NCBI RefSeq assembly: GCF_001541925.1
Contig: NZ_LQMW01000019.1
Location: forward strand, 62,001-126,000
Direction: 5' to 3'
DNA: 64,000 nt
Origin: Nitrosopumilus sp. Nsub
Lineage (GTDB): Archaea > Thermoproteota > Nitrososphaeria > Nitrososphaerales > Nitrosopumilaceae
A program made the translations under genes and the position numbers. A model generated the notes under the pieces. That model had not been told where the DNA came from. It made no database searches and worked only from the letters and a program-made list of their open reading frames with translations. Shown here one piece after another: positions 1 to 7,501 of this stretch. Within the stretch, counting starts at the first letter, position 1; each line of letters starts with the position of its first letter.

Positions 1-38
1 TTCAATTTGTGTTTTCGGTACTAACGTTTGGTCGATAA
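1..38 (+). CDS. C-terminal end of an upstream gene, possibly SecE/Sec61 gamma (partial)
   Basis: A reading frame entering from the left edge encodes about eleven residues ending FVFSVLTFGR and stops with TAA at 36-38, two bases before the Spt5 start. The hydrophobic tail and the position fit the translocon subunit SecE, which precedes Spt5 and L11 in many archaea. Too little is visible to identify it by sequence, so the name rests on gene order alone. Confidence 0.35.
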   Translation, partial: QFVFSVLTFGR

Positions 39-40
39 AA

Positions 41-499
41 TTGTCTGAAGAAATTAAATCACATTTATTTGCAATTAGAACCACAGGAGGTCAAGAAAAA
101 GTGGTAATGAGATTATTAGAAGCTAAAGCAAATGCCAATCAAATTAACATTCAATCAGTTTTACTAGTTGACAATCTTAAAGGATATGTAGTAATAGAAG
201 CAATCAATCCAAGTGATGCATATATGGCAGTAGAGGGAGTTAGACATATTCGTGGTCAATTAAGAGGAGAATTAGAATTCAAAGATATCGAAGGTTACCT
301 TGTCAAGAAATCAACGGTTTCAACATTAGCAGTAGATAACGTTATTGAAATTACCGGCGGACCATTCAAAGGAATGAAAGCAACAATTACTAGAATAGAT
401 GCAGATAAAGAAGAAGCAACAGTTGTGTTACTTGATGCATCTTATCAATTACCAGTAACTGTAGATGCAAATTATCTTAAACTCTCGAGTGGAGCTTAG
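41..499 (+). CDS. spt5: Transcription elongation factor Spt5 (NusG family)
   Basis: This is the archaeal Spt5, which binds the RNA polymerase clamp with Spt4 and promotes processive elongation. The 152-residue product has the usual archaeal layout: an NGN domain (about residues 7-90, beginning FAIRTTGGQE) followed by one KOW domain (about 95-145, with VIEITGGPFKGM). The start is TTG, two bases after the preceding stop, which implies cotranscription with the upstream gene. L11 follows 35 bases downstream, the conserved archaeal Spt5-L11 order. Length is normal for the family. Confidence 0.95.
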   Translation: MSEEIKSHLFAIRTTGGQEKVVMRLLEAKANANQINIQSVLLVDNLKGYVVIEAINPSDAYMAVEGVRHIRGQLRGELEFKDIEGYLVKKSTVSTLAVDNVIEITGGPFKGMKATITRIDADKEEATVVLLDASYQLPVTVDANYLKLSSGA

Positions 500-534
500 G
501 AAGGATTAAATTTTCGGGATTAAGCTGATTTAAC

Positions 535-1014
535 ATGGGAGAACAAAAAGTATCATCACTTGTAACTGGAGGAGGAGCATCAGCAGGTCCACCATTAGGT
601 CCAGCATTAGGCCCTCTAGGAGTTAACATCATGGAAGTTATCTCAGCAATTAATGAAAAAACTAAAGATTTCGAGGGAATGAAAGTTCCTGTAACTGTTG
701 TAGTAGATACAGATACAAAAAAATATGAAATTGAAATTGGCATTCCTTCTGCTGCTGCATTAATCATGAAAGAAGCAGGAATTCAAAAAGGCTCAGGTAC
801 TTCAGGTACAGAATGGGTAGGGGATGTTACAATGGATTCAATTGTCAAAGTAGCAAATACAAAACTCGAAAAATCTTATGCATCATCGTTAAAATCAGTT
901 GCAAAAACCATCATTGGTACATGTGTAGCTTTAGGAGTTAAAGTAGAAGGAAAGACTCCAAAAGAGATTACTGCAGAAATCAATGAAGGTAAATGGGATC
1001 AAAAATTCCAATAA
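535..1014 (+). CDS. rpl11: Large subunit ribosomal protein L11
   Basis: L11 binds the GTPase-associated centre of 23S rRNA at the base of the stalk. The N-terminal stretch GGGASAGPPLGPALGPLGVN (residues 12-31) is the L11 signature with its conserved prolines, and the C-terminal RNA-binding domain contains the SVAKTIIGTCVALGV helix region. Length, 159 residues, is normal. The ATG start lies 35 bases after Spt5. In many archaea L1 follows directly; here a regulator on the opposite strand separates them. Confidence 0.97.
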   Translation: MGEQKVSSLVTGGGASAGPPLGPALGPLGVNIMEVISAINEKTKDFEGMKVPVTVVVDTDTKKYEIEIGIPSAAALIMKEAGIQKGSGTSGTEWVGDVTMDSIVKVANTKLEKSYASSLKSVAKTIIGTCVALGVKVEGKTPKEITAEINEGKWDQKFQ

Positions 1015-1494
1015 TTATTCAATAAGATAAACAGGATCTTTATCGGTTTTTTGTAATTCTACAAAGGTTTCAGTATTTTGAACACCTTCTATTTTTCCAA
1101 TTTTTTCAATTACTACAGAGTGTAAGGTTTCAAGATTTTTGGCATATATCTCAATCATTATATCAAATCTACCTGTTACTTCAGAAATAGAAACAATTTC
1201 AACAATTTCCATAAATTTATCATGAATCTTTTCTTTTAATTTTGGATCACGATTAATTCCTACTGAAGCTTTAACTCCAAATCCCAACAAAGATTGATCA
1301 ATATCAACAGTGAATTTTTTGATGAGTTTCTTTTTCATTAACCGTTTAATCCTACTATACAAAACAGATGCATTGATTCCAAGTTTTTTTGATAAAATTG
1401 GAACAGAAATAGATCCATCTTTAGTTAGTTCATAGAGTAATTTCATGTCAAGGTCATCAAATCGATGCAATATGATGAAAAGATTGGTTCTCAT
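1015..1494 (-). CDS. Lrp/AsnC-family transcriptional regulator
   Basis: The product has an N-terminal winged helix (DLDMKLLYELTKDGSISVPILSKKLGINASVLYSRIKRL) and a C-terminal RAM/ligand domain with the VTGRFDIMIEIYAKNL strand region. This family senses amino acids or other small molecules and forms dimers or octamers. ATG at 1494 gives 159 residues, but a TATA-like gatatatta near 1505 would place the transcript start near 1478, so the in-frame TTG at 1470, which removes eight unusual residues, is a credible alternative. It converges on L11 with no gap and splits the L11-L1 pair. Confidence 0.88.
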   Translation of the reverse strand: MRTNLFIILHRFDDLDMKLLYELTKDGSISVPILSKKLGINASVLYSRIKRLMKKKLIKKFTVDIDQSLLGFGVKASVGINRDPKLKEKIHDKFMEIVEIVSISEVTGRFDIMIEIYAKNLETLHSVVIEKIGKIEGVQNTETFVELQKTDKDPVYLIE

Positions 1495-1637
1495 TTAATA
1501 TATCTATAATTTTTGTCAAAAATTGCTTTTAAATTGCAATTATTTCATGTAAAAAAAGGAAATTTTTTAAAATAAATGAGAGTCAGGAGGGTTAATCTCT
1601 AAACGATTTTAAGTAGGTTTTCTGGAATTTGTTCGTA

Positions 1638-2300
1638 ATGATTACAGAAGCACAATTGGCAGAAGTAGTAACAAAAGCAAAAGAGGAGACTAAAAAAATG
1701 AAATTTAAGCAATCAGTAGAGCTGATTATCAATTTCAAAGATATTGATGTTAAGAAAGGATTTGCAATTAATGAAGTAGTTCAACTTCCAAAAACCAATT
1801 CTCCTGCTACAGTTTGTGTAATTGCTACTGGTGACATGAGTCAAAAAGCAAAAGCAGCAAATGCAGATTCAGTAATCGGAAATGAAGAATTAGCAAAATT
1901 TGAAGCTAACAAAAGAGAATCTAGAAAATTCATTAACAAATATGATTTCTTTTTGGCAGATACAAAAATTATGCCAACAGTTGGTAAAGCACTTGGTCAA
2001 CTTTTAGGTCCAAGAGGAAAAATGCCAACACCAGTTCCATTTAACGCACCTATCGATGCATTTCTAGCAAGATTTAGAACATCAGTCAAAGTTAGAACAA
2101 GAGCATCATTATCAATCTCATGTAAAATTGGTGATGAGTCAATGGAAGATGCAGATTTAGCAACTAATGCACATACTGTTCTAAATGCAATTGAGAAAAA
2201 ATTACCAAACGGTGAAAAAAATATTAAAAAAGTTATGATAAAAACTACAATGGGTAAACCAGTAAAACAAGTACAGGAGATAAAGAAGAAGTATGCATGA
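1638..2300 (+). CDS. rpl1: Large subunit ribosomal protein L1
   Basis: L1 forms the mobile L1 stalk at the E site and in many archaea also represses its own mRNA. The 220-residue product carries the L1 signature around KIMPTVGKALGQLLGPRGKMP (about residues 115-135) and a C-terminal KKVMIKTTMGKPVK strand. I chose ATG 1638 (MITEAQ) over an in-frame TTG at 1629 because an A/T-rich attttaag box lies about 27 bases upstream. The stop overlaps the start of L10, so translation is probably coupled. Confidence 0.95.
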   Translation: MITEAQLAEVVTKAKEETKKMKFKQSVELIINFKDIDVKKGFAINEVVQLPKTNSPATVCVIATGDMSQKAKAANADSVIGNEELAKFEANKRESRKFINKYDFFLADTKIMPTVGKALGQLLGPRGKMPTPVPFNAPIDAFLARFRTSVKVRTRASLSISCKIGDESMEDADLATNAHTVLNAIEKKLPNGEKNIKKVMIKTTMGKPVKQVQEIKKKYA

Positions 2301-3159
2301 AAATAGAACTACATATCCAAAAAGAAAAACGGAAATGTATCAACAATTAGTAGAGTTACCAAAAAAATACAAAACCATTTCAATTATTCAAATGAACAAA
2401 GTTCGTTCAACGCAAATTTTACCATTAAGAAAAACTTTGAAAGGTGAAGTAGAATTTGTTTGTGTAAAAGATAAAGTTGCACGAAAAGCACTTGAATCAT
2501 CAGACATTCCAGGAATGAAAGAAATTTCTACAGAACTAAAAGGTCAGATTATGTTCATATTTACAAACATGTCACCATTCAAACTCAATGTGTTACTAGG
2601 TAAAAACAAAGTCATGATGGGTGCACGTAGTGGAGATATTGCAAGTATCGATATTGTTGTTCCAGAGAAGAATACAGGAATTGCACCAGGACCAATGCTC
2701 ACAGAATTCAAAGAGGCAGGAATTCCAACAAAGATTGATCAAGGAACAATTTGGATTGCAAAAGAAACAACACCAGCAAAGAAAGGCGATGCAATTAATG
2801 AAAAATTAGCAGCAATTTTAGGTAAATTAGATATCAAACCAGTAGAAGCAGGAATTTCACTCTATTCAGCAGTTGAAGGGGGTCTAAAATACACTGAAGA
2901 AGAAATGATAGTTGATGTTGAGAAAACTAGAGACTTGTTTGCACAATTCCATCAAGAAGCAGTTTCACTATCAATTGAAGCAGGCTATATTACTGCAGAT
3001 AATGTAACACAAATTCTTACAAAAGCAGCACAATCTGCACGCTCAGTATCTATTGAATCTGGTTTCATGACAGATGAAACAAAAGAACAAATCTTACAAA
3101 AAGCAGATGCACAAGCTAAAGGCTTAGCAGGTCAAGCAAAAGACTACACACCAGCCTAA
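2293..3159 (+). CDS. rpl10: Large subunit ribosomal protein L10 (P0 stalk base)
   Basis: This protein anchors the L12 dimers on 23S rRNA. The N-terminal rRNA-binding domain is clear (YQQLVELPKKYKTISIIQMNKVRSTQ), followed by the P0 insertion region and C-terminal helices with repeated SIEAGYITADNVTQILTKAA-like segments that bind L12. The gene overlaps L1 by eight bases. The 288-residue product ends KGLAGQAKDYTPA and lacks the acidic, glycine-phenylalanine tail found on many archaeal P0 proteins; L12 in this window does carry the GLSSLFG ending. It converges on, and overlaps by four bases, the next gene. Confidence 0.95.
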   Translation: MHENRTTYPKRKTEMYQQLVELPKKYKTISIIQMNKVRSTQILPLRKTLKGEVEFVCVKDKVARKALESSDIPGMKEISTELKGQIMFIFTNMSPFKLNVLLGKNKVMMGARSGDIASIDIVVPEKNTGIAPGPMLTEFKEAGIPTKIDQGTIWIAKETTPAKKGDAINEKLAAILGKLDIKPVEAGISLYSAVEGGLKYTEEEMIVDVEKTRDLFAQFHQEAVSLSIEAGYITADNVTQILTKAAQSARSVSIESGFMTDETKEQILQKADAQAKGLAGQAKDYTPA

Positions 3160-3794
3160 GAATCAGTATTTTTTACTTTAGGTAAATTCCAATTATACTT
3201 TATTGCAATTAGTCTCAATGCAGTAGTTAGAACAATTCCAAGAATTGTTGCAACATAGATTTCTTCTGTAAAATACAAAAGTACTGAAAAAATTACAATC
3301 CCAATGAAACTAGCAGATAGATAGAATTCTTTTACAAATACTATAGGGAATTGATTGACAAATACATCTCGCAATATACCACCACCAACAGCAGTCAAAA
3401 TACCTGCTAGTAAAATGGCCAAAAAATTCAATCCAAAAATATTGTATGCAAAAGTTGCTCCAATTATTGTAAAAACACCAAGACCGATTGCATCAAATTT
3501 CAAAAATAGATTCCAATGTTTTTTTAATTTAGAGTACAAAAAGAAAATTACAATTCCTGAAGCAATAGTAGCTATCACATATGCAGGATCAACAATAGAA
3601 TTTGGAACCCTGCCCAACACAACATCCCTTATTGTACCACCTGCTACTCCAGTAATAGTTGCAAGTAACAAAATTCCTACAACATCAAATTTTTTCTCAA
3701 TTGCCTTAAAGGCTCCAGTAATAGCAAAAGATACAGTACCAAATAGATCTAAAACATAGATAAAAAATTCAGTACTAAAAGAGAATTCTGTCAA
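3156..3794 (-). CDS. UPF0126/TRIC-type membrane protein
   Basis: The 212-residue protein has about seven hydrophobic segments in two repeated modules, each with a glycine-rich signature: GVAGGTIRDVVLGRVP (about residues 49-64) and TAVGGGILRDVFVNQFP (about 134-150). This is the duplicated UPF0126 fold, related to trimeric intracellular cation (TRIC) channels; some bacterial members have been linked to glycine transport. The substrate here is unknown. It is convergent with L10 and probably monocistronic. Confidence 0.85.
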   Translation of the reverse strand: MTEFSFSTEFFIYVLDLFGTVSFAITGAFKAIEKKFDVVGILLLATITGVAGGTIRDVVLGRVPNSIVDPAYVIATIASGIVIFFLYSKLKKHWNLFLKFDAIGLGVFTIIGATFAYNIFGLNFLAILLAGILTAVGGGILRDVFVNQFPIVFVKEFYLSASFIGIVIFSVLLYFTEEIYVATILGIVLTTALRLIAIKYNWNLPKVKNTDS

Positions 3795-3872
3795 CGAATA
3801 GAAAAATGGTAAACAGAGTAATTAAGATTAATTAAAAATAAGTATAAAATTAAGGTGAAAGAATAAAGTTGC

Positions 3873-4175
3873 TTAGCCGAATAAGGATGAGAGTCCTTCC
3901 ATGGCTGCTTCTTCGTTTTTAGGTTCTTCTTTCTTTTCTTCTTTTGCTGGTGCATCTGCTGCTGCTGCGTCTGCTGCCGGTGCGGCTGCTGCAACTGCTA
4001 CAGGTGCGGCTTTAACTGCCTCATTGATGTCAACATCAGCTAAGGCTGCAACTAGTGATTTAACTTGGGCTTCATTAACTTCAGCGCCAGATGCTTTAAC
4101 AACTGAACTGAGGTTTGCCTCGTTAACTTCTTTATCTAGTTTATGAAGAAGTAAAGCAGCGTAAACATATTCCAT
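3873..4175 (-). CDS. rpl12: Large subunit ribosomal protein L12 (P1 type)
   Basis: The archaeal stalk protein that recruits translation GTPases. The 100-residue product has the N-terminal dimerisation domain ([26 protein letters not shown]), an Ala-rich hinge, a charged [12 protein letters not shown] stretch and the terminal [10 protein letters not shown] factor-binding motif. It lies on the opposite strand from L10, separated by a membrane-protein gene, instead of directly downstream. An archaeal promoter is visible on the minus strand (gttttatatt near 4208), about 26 bases before the likely transcript start just upstream of ATG 4175. Confidence 0.95.
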   Translation of the reverse strand: MEYVYAALLLHKLDKEVNEANLSSVVKASGAEVNEAQVKSLVAALADVDINEAVKAAPVAVAAAAPAADAAAADAPAKEEKKEEPKNEEAAMEGLSSLFG

Positions 4176-4235
4176 TGTAACATGAATCTCTTAGGGCATA
4201 ATATAAAACTATGGCGAAGTGACGCCTGAAAAAAT

Positions 4236-4745
4236 CTAATTTAAAATTTTCAAACTTCTACAAACAGCGTATAAAGTTCTCTTCAAGTTTGGATCAGTTA
4301 AAGTATCCTTCCTATTTCTCAAAACTCTTTTTGCTTCATCTCTTTCACTACCTGGAGGTAAAGACAAAACAGTATTGATGAATTCTGGAATTGATTCACG
4401 AATCCAACCATCCAAGACTGCATAAATTTTTGGAGGAAGAATATCACATTTATCAACATCAAGATCTAAAACATCTGCAAAATTTTCAGACTCTACTCTA
4501 TAGACCAATGCCAAAACAACATTATCAGGAGTTGGATGATTGAGGATTTCTTGAGATCTTTCACCAGTTTTACCTTGTTCAATCTTATTTTTGAGACCAA
4601 TTGGATTTACAATTACACCATTAACTCCCACTTTTCGGCCATCTACCCCGCTAACTACAGCAAAAATAAAGTCATTATAATCACCATTTTTTTTAACTGA
4701 GAAAATATGAGTGCCCTCTTTGAGTTTAGGTTTGCTTCCAAACAT
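4236..4745 (-). CDS. Conserved hypothetical protein
   Basis: I do not recognise this family. From the ATG at 4745 the product is 169 residues, beginning MFGSKPKLKEGTHIF. An upstream in-frame ATG at 4793 would add 16 residues, but those run into the control region of the divergent alaS gene and look non-coding. It has no signal peptide or membrane segment. The first half looks beta-rich (HIFSVKKNGDYNDFIFAVVSGVDG) and the C-terminal 60 residues are helical and charged. It is probably cytoplasmic and shares a short divergent promoter region with alaS. Confidence 0.75.
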   Translation of the reverse strand: MFGSKPKLKEGTHIFSVKKNGDYNDFIFAVVSGVDGRKVGVNGVIVNPIGLKNKIEQGKTGERSQEILNHPTPDNVVLALVYRVESENFADVLDLDVDKCDILPPKIYAVLDGWIRESIPEFINTVLSLPPGSERDEAKRVLRNRKDTLTDPNLKRTLYAVCRSLKILN

Positions 4746-4824
4746 GATTAAGATAAAAGATTGATTGTATTTAATGTAATCATTAATCGACAATACTTAA
4801 TATCGGAAAGAGGCATGCACATCG

Positions 4825-7494
4825 TTGGATAAAAATCAGATTTTAAAAGAATTCTCCTCAGATCCAGACAAGTACTATAATGTCAAATTATTTCAAGAAC
4901 AAGGATTTATCAGAAAATCATGTTCCAAATGTGGGAGATTTTTTTGGACTTTAGATGCAGATAGAACACTTTGTCCAGATGATGGTACTGACACATATTC
5001 ATTCATTGGAGAACCACCAACATCTAAGAGATTTGATTATACACAATCTTGGAAACAAGTTGAAGAATTTTTTGTAAAAAATAATCATACATCAGTTAGC
5101 AGATATCCTGTAGTATGTAGATGGCGTGATGATTTGTATTTTACAATTGCATCGATTGTGGATTTTCAGAGAATTATGGGTTCAAAAGTTGTTTTTGAAT
5201 TTCCTGCAAACCCATTAGTAGTTCCACAAACATGTTTGAGATTCAAAGACTTGGAGAATGTAGGAGTTACTGGAAGACATTTTTCAAGTTTTTGTATGAT
5301 TGGACAACACAGTGTTCCAAACAATCAAGGATATTGGAAAGATGAATGTGTTGATTTGGATTATAGATTACTAACTGATCAATTTGGAATTAAGAAAGAA
5401 GAAGTGGTTTTTGTAGAAGATGTATGGGCCGGTGGGGGTTCTTTTGGTCCATCACTTGAATATTTTGTAAGAGGATTAGAATTAGGAAATGCAGTATTTA
5501 CGGAATTCCAAGGCGAACTAGGACAACATACAACACTAGATCAAAGAGTAATTGACATGGGAGCAGGACTAGAAAGATTTGCATGGATTACAATGGGCAC
5601 ACCTACAGCCTATGATTGTTGTTTTGGACCAATTAATGAAAAATTGTTTAACAAAATTGGAATAGATTCAGACTCAGAAATTTTACGAAAGTACTTTACA
5701 GAAATTGCAAAAGAAATTGATCACTACGATGATCTTAACGAAGTAAGACGTCTTGCAATAAAGAATGCAGGAATTACAGATTCACAATTAACAAAAATGA
5801 TTACACCAATGGAAGGAATGTATCTAATTGCAGATCATCTACGAACATTGATTTTTGCAATTACAGATGGGGCACTACCAAGTAATGTTGGTGGCGGATA
5901 TAATCTTAGAATGATGTTACGAAGAATAAATGCAACAGTGGGTAAATTAAATCTCAAACTAGACATTGATGACTTGATTGATACACATATTGATTATCTA
6001 AAAGACACCTATCCAGAACTCAACGAGAAAAGAGAAGATGTCAAACAAATTCTCAAAATAGAATCTGCCAGATATGAAGAATCAAAGGTACACATGAAGA
6101 AAAAAGCAGAGAAAATTCGTGAAAAAGGCACTCCAACAGTGGAGGAACTCATTACGTTTTACGAATCAGATGGAATTACTCCAGAATATCTAAAAGAAGT
6201 TGATGCAATTGCTGAAGTTCCATCATCATTTTACTCAAAATTATCAGATTTACACCAATCAGAAAAGAAAAAAGCAATTACAGAATTACCATTAGAAAAA
6301 CTTCCAGAGACTGAAACCCTATTTTACAAAGATGACCCAATGGAATTTGAGGCTAAAGTAATCAAAGTATTTGACGACCAAGTGGTATTAGACAAAACAT
6401 CATTTTATGCCAGAGGAGGAGGTCAAGAACCAGACCATGGAAGTATCGCAGAGTTTGAAGTAGTTGATGTAGATAAACATGCAGACATTATTGTTCATAA
6501 ATTAAAAGGTGGAATTCCAAACGAAGGAGATACTGTACAGTGTAAAGTAGATGCAACAAGACGTTCTAACATTACAAAGAACCACACAAGTACTCACATC
6601 ATCAATACATCAGCTAGAAGTGTTTTAGGATCCTGGGTTTGGCAACACTCTGCATTCAAAGATGATGATCACGCAAGATTAGACATTACACATCACTCTT
6701 CACTTAATGATCAACAAGTAAAACAAATCGAAGATGCAGCAAATAAAATGATTAAAGACAACTATCCTGTCAAAATTGAATACTTTGATAGAGGAACTGC
6801 AGAACAACAGTACGGATTTAGAATTTATCAAGGGGGAGTTGTTCCAGTAAAATCTGTAAGAATTGTGTCAATTGAAGATAAAGACATTGAAGCTTGTGGA
6901 GGAACTCATGTAAAAAATACAGGAGATATAGAATTAATCAAAATTACAAAAACAAAGAGAATTCAAGATGGAGTTGTTCGTTTAGAGTTTGTATCAGGAC
7001 CAAATGCATTTGAATATGTCAAAGAACAAGAAGAAGAATCAAAGAGAAAAGAACAACAAGCAATTGAAAAACAACAATTAGAAAAACAAAGAGAAGAAAA
7101 CAAAGACAAAGCAAGAGAGAAAATCCCAGTATTCATAGAGAAAATTTTAGCAGGAGAATCATTAGACTCTGAAGAAATCAACAGTAAAGGAAAACTTTGC
7201 TTTACAGCTAGTAATAATTATGATGATTATTTCAATCAAAACTTTGGCAAGAAACTAGTTGCTAAAGATGATACTGCAGCATTTTGTGGAATTTTTGAGG
7301 CCGGTCCAACTATACGAGTAATGATATTTGCAGGCAAGAAATCAGGCGTAAACGCAGGTGAAATTGCCAAAGAAATAGCCTCAATTTTAGGGGGTTCTGG
7401 TGGCGGTGATGCTAAATTTGCTCAAGGCGGAGGTAAAGACACATCTAAAAAAGACGAAGCAATACAAAAAGCAAAATCAATGATTTTAGGATAA
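4825..7494 (+). CDS. alaS: Alanyl-tRNA synthetase
   Basis: This enzyme charges tRNA-Ala and hydrolyses mischarged Ser/Gly-tRNA-Ala. The 889-residue product is of archaeal size. It has the archaeal N-terminal cysteine motif (CSKCGRFFWTLDADRTLCPDDG, near residues 33-54), a class II catalytic core, and an editing domain with NHTSTH (about 586-591) and CGGTHVKNTGD (about 691-701), which form the zinc/editing site, followed by a coiled-coil linker rich in E, K and Q and a Gly-rich C-Ala end. TTG 4825 is the start, consistent with neighbours that use TTG. leuS follows seven bases later. Confidence 0.97.
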   Translation: MDKNQILKEFSSDPDKYYNVKLFQEQGFIRKSCSKCGRFFWTLDADRTLCPDDGTDTYSFIGEPPTSKRFDYTQSWKQVEEFFVKNNHTSVSRYPVVCRWRDDLYFTIASIVDFQRIMGSKVVFEFPANPLVVPQTCLRFKDLENVGVTGRHFSSFCMIGQHSVPNNQGYWKDECVDLDYRLLTDQFGIKKEEVVFVEDVWAGGGSFGPSLEYFVRGLELGNAVFTEFQGELGQHTTLDQRVIDMGAGLERFAWITMGTPTAYDCCFGPINEKLFNKIGIDSDSEILRKYFTEIAKEIDHYDDLNEVRRLAIKNAGITDSQLTKMITPMEGMYLIADHLRTLIFAITDGALPSNVGGGYNLRMMLRRINATVGKLNLKLDIDDLIDTHIDYLKDTYPELNEKREDVKQILKIESARYEESKVHMKKKAEKIREKGTPTVEELITFYESDGITPEYLKEVDAIAEVPSSFYSKLSDLHQSEKKKAITELPLEKLPETETLFYKDDPMEFEAKVIKVFDDQVVLDKTSFYARGGGQEPDHGSIAEFEVVDVDKHADIIVHKLKGGIPNEGDTVQCKVDATRRSNITKNHTSTHIINTSARSVLGSWVWQHSAFKDDDHARLDITHHSSLNDQQVKQIEDAANKMIKDNYPVKIEYFDRGTAEQQYGFRIYQGGVVPVKSVRIVSIEDKDIEACGGTHVKNTGDIELIKITKTKRIQDGVVRLEFVSGPNAFEYVKEQEEESKRKEQQAIEKQQLEKQREENKDKAREKIPVFIEKILAGESLDSEEINSKGKLCFTASNNYDDYFNQNFGKKLVAKDDTAAFCGIFEAGPTIRVMIFAGKKSGVNAGEIAKEIASILGGSGGGDAKFAQGGGKDTSKKDEAIQKAKSMILG

Positions 7495-7501
7495 ATGAAA
7501 A

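Noticed and set aside
3901-4146. Ala-rich plus-strand frame across L12
   Set aside because: It is the complement of the Ala-rich L12 hinge and has no start context.
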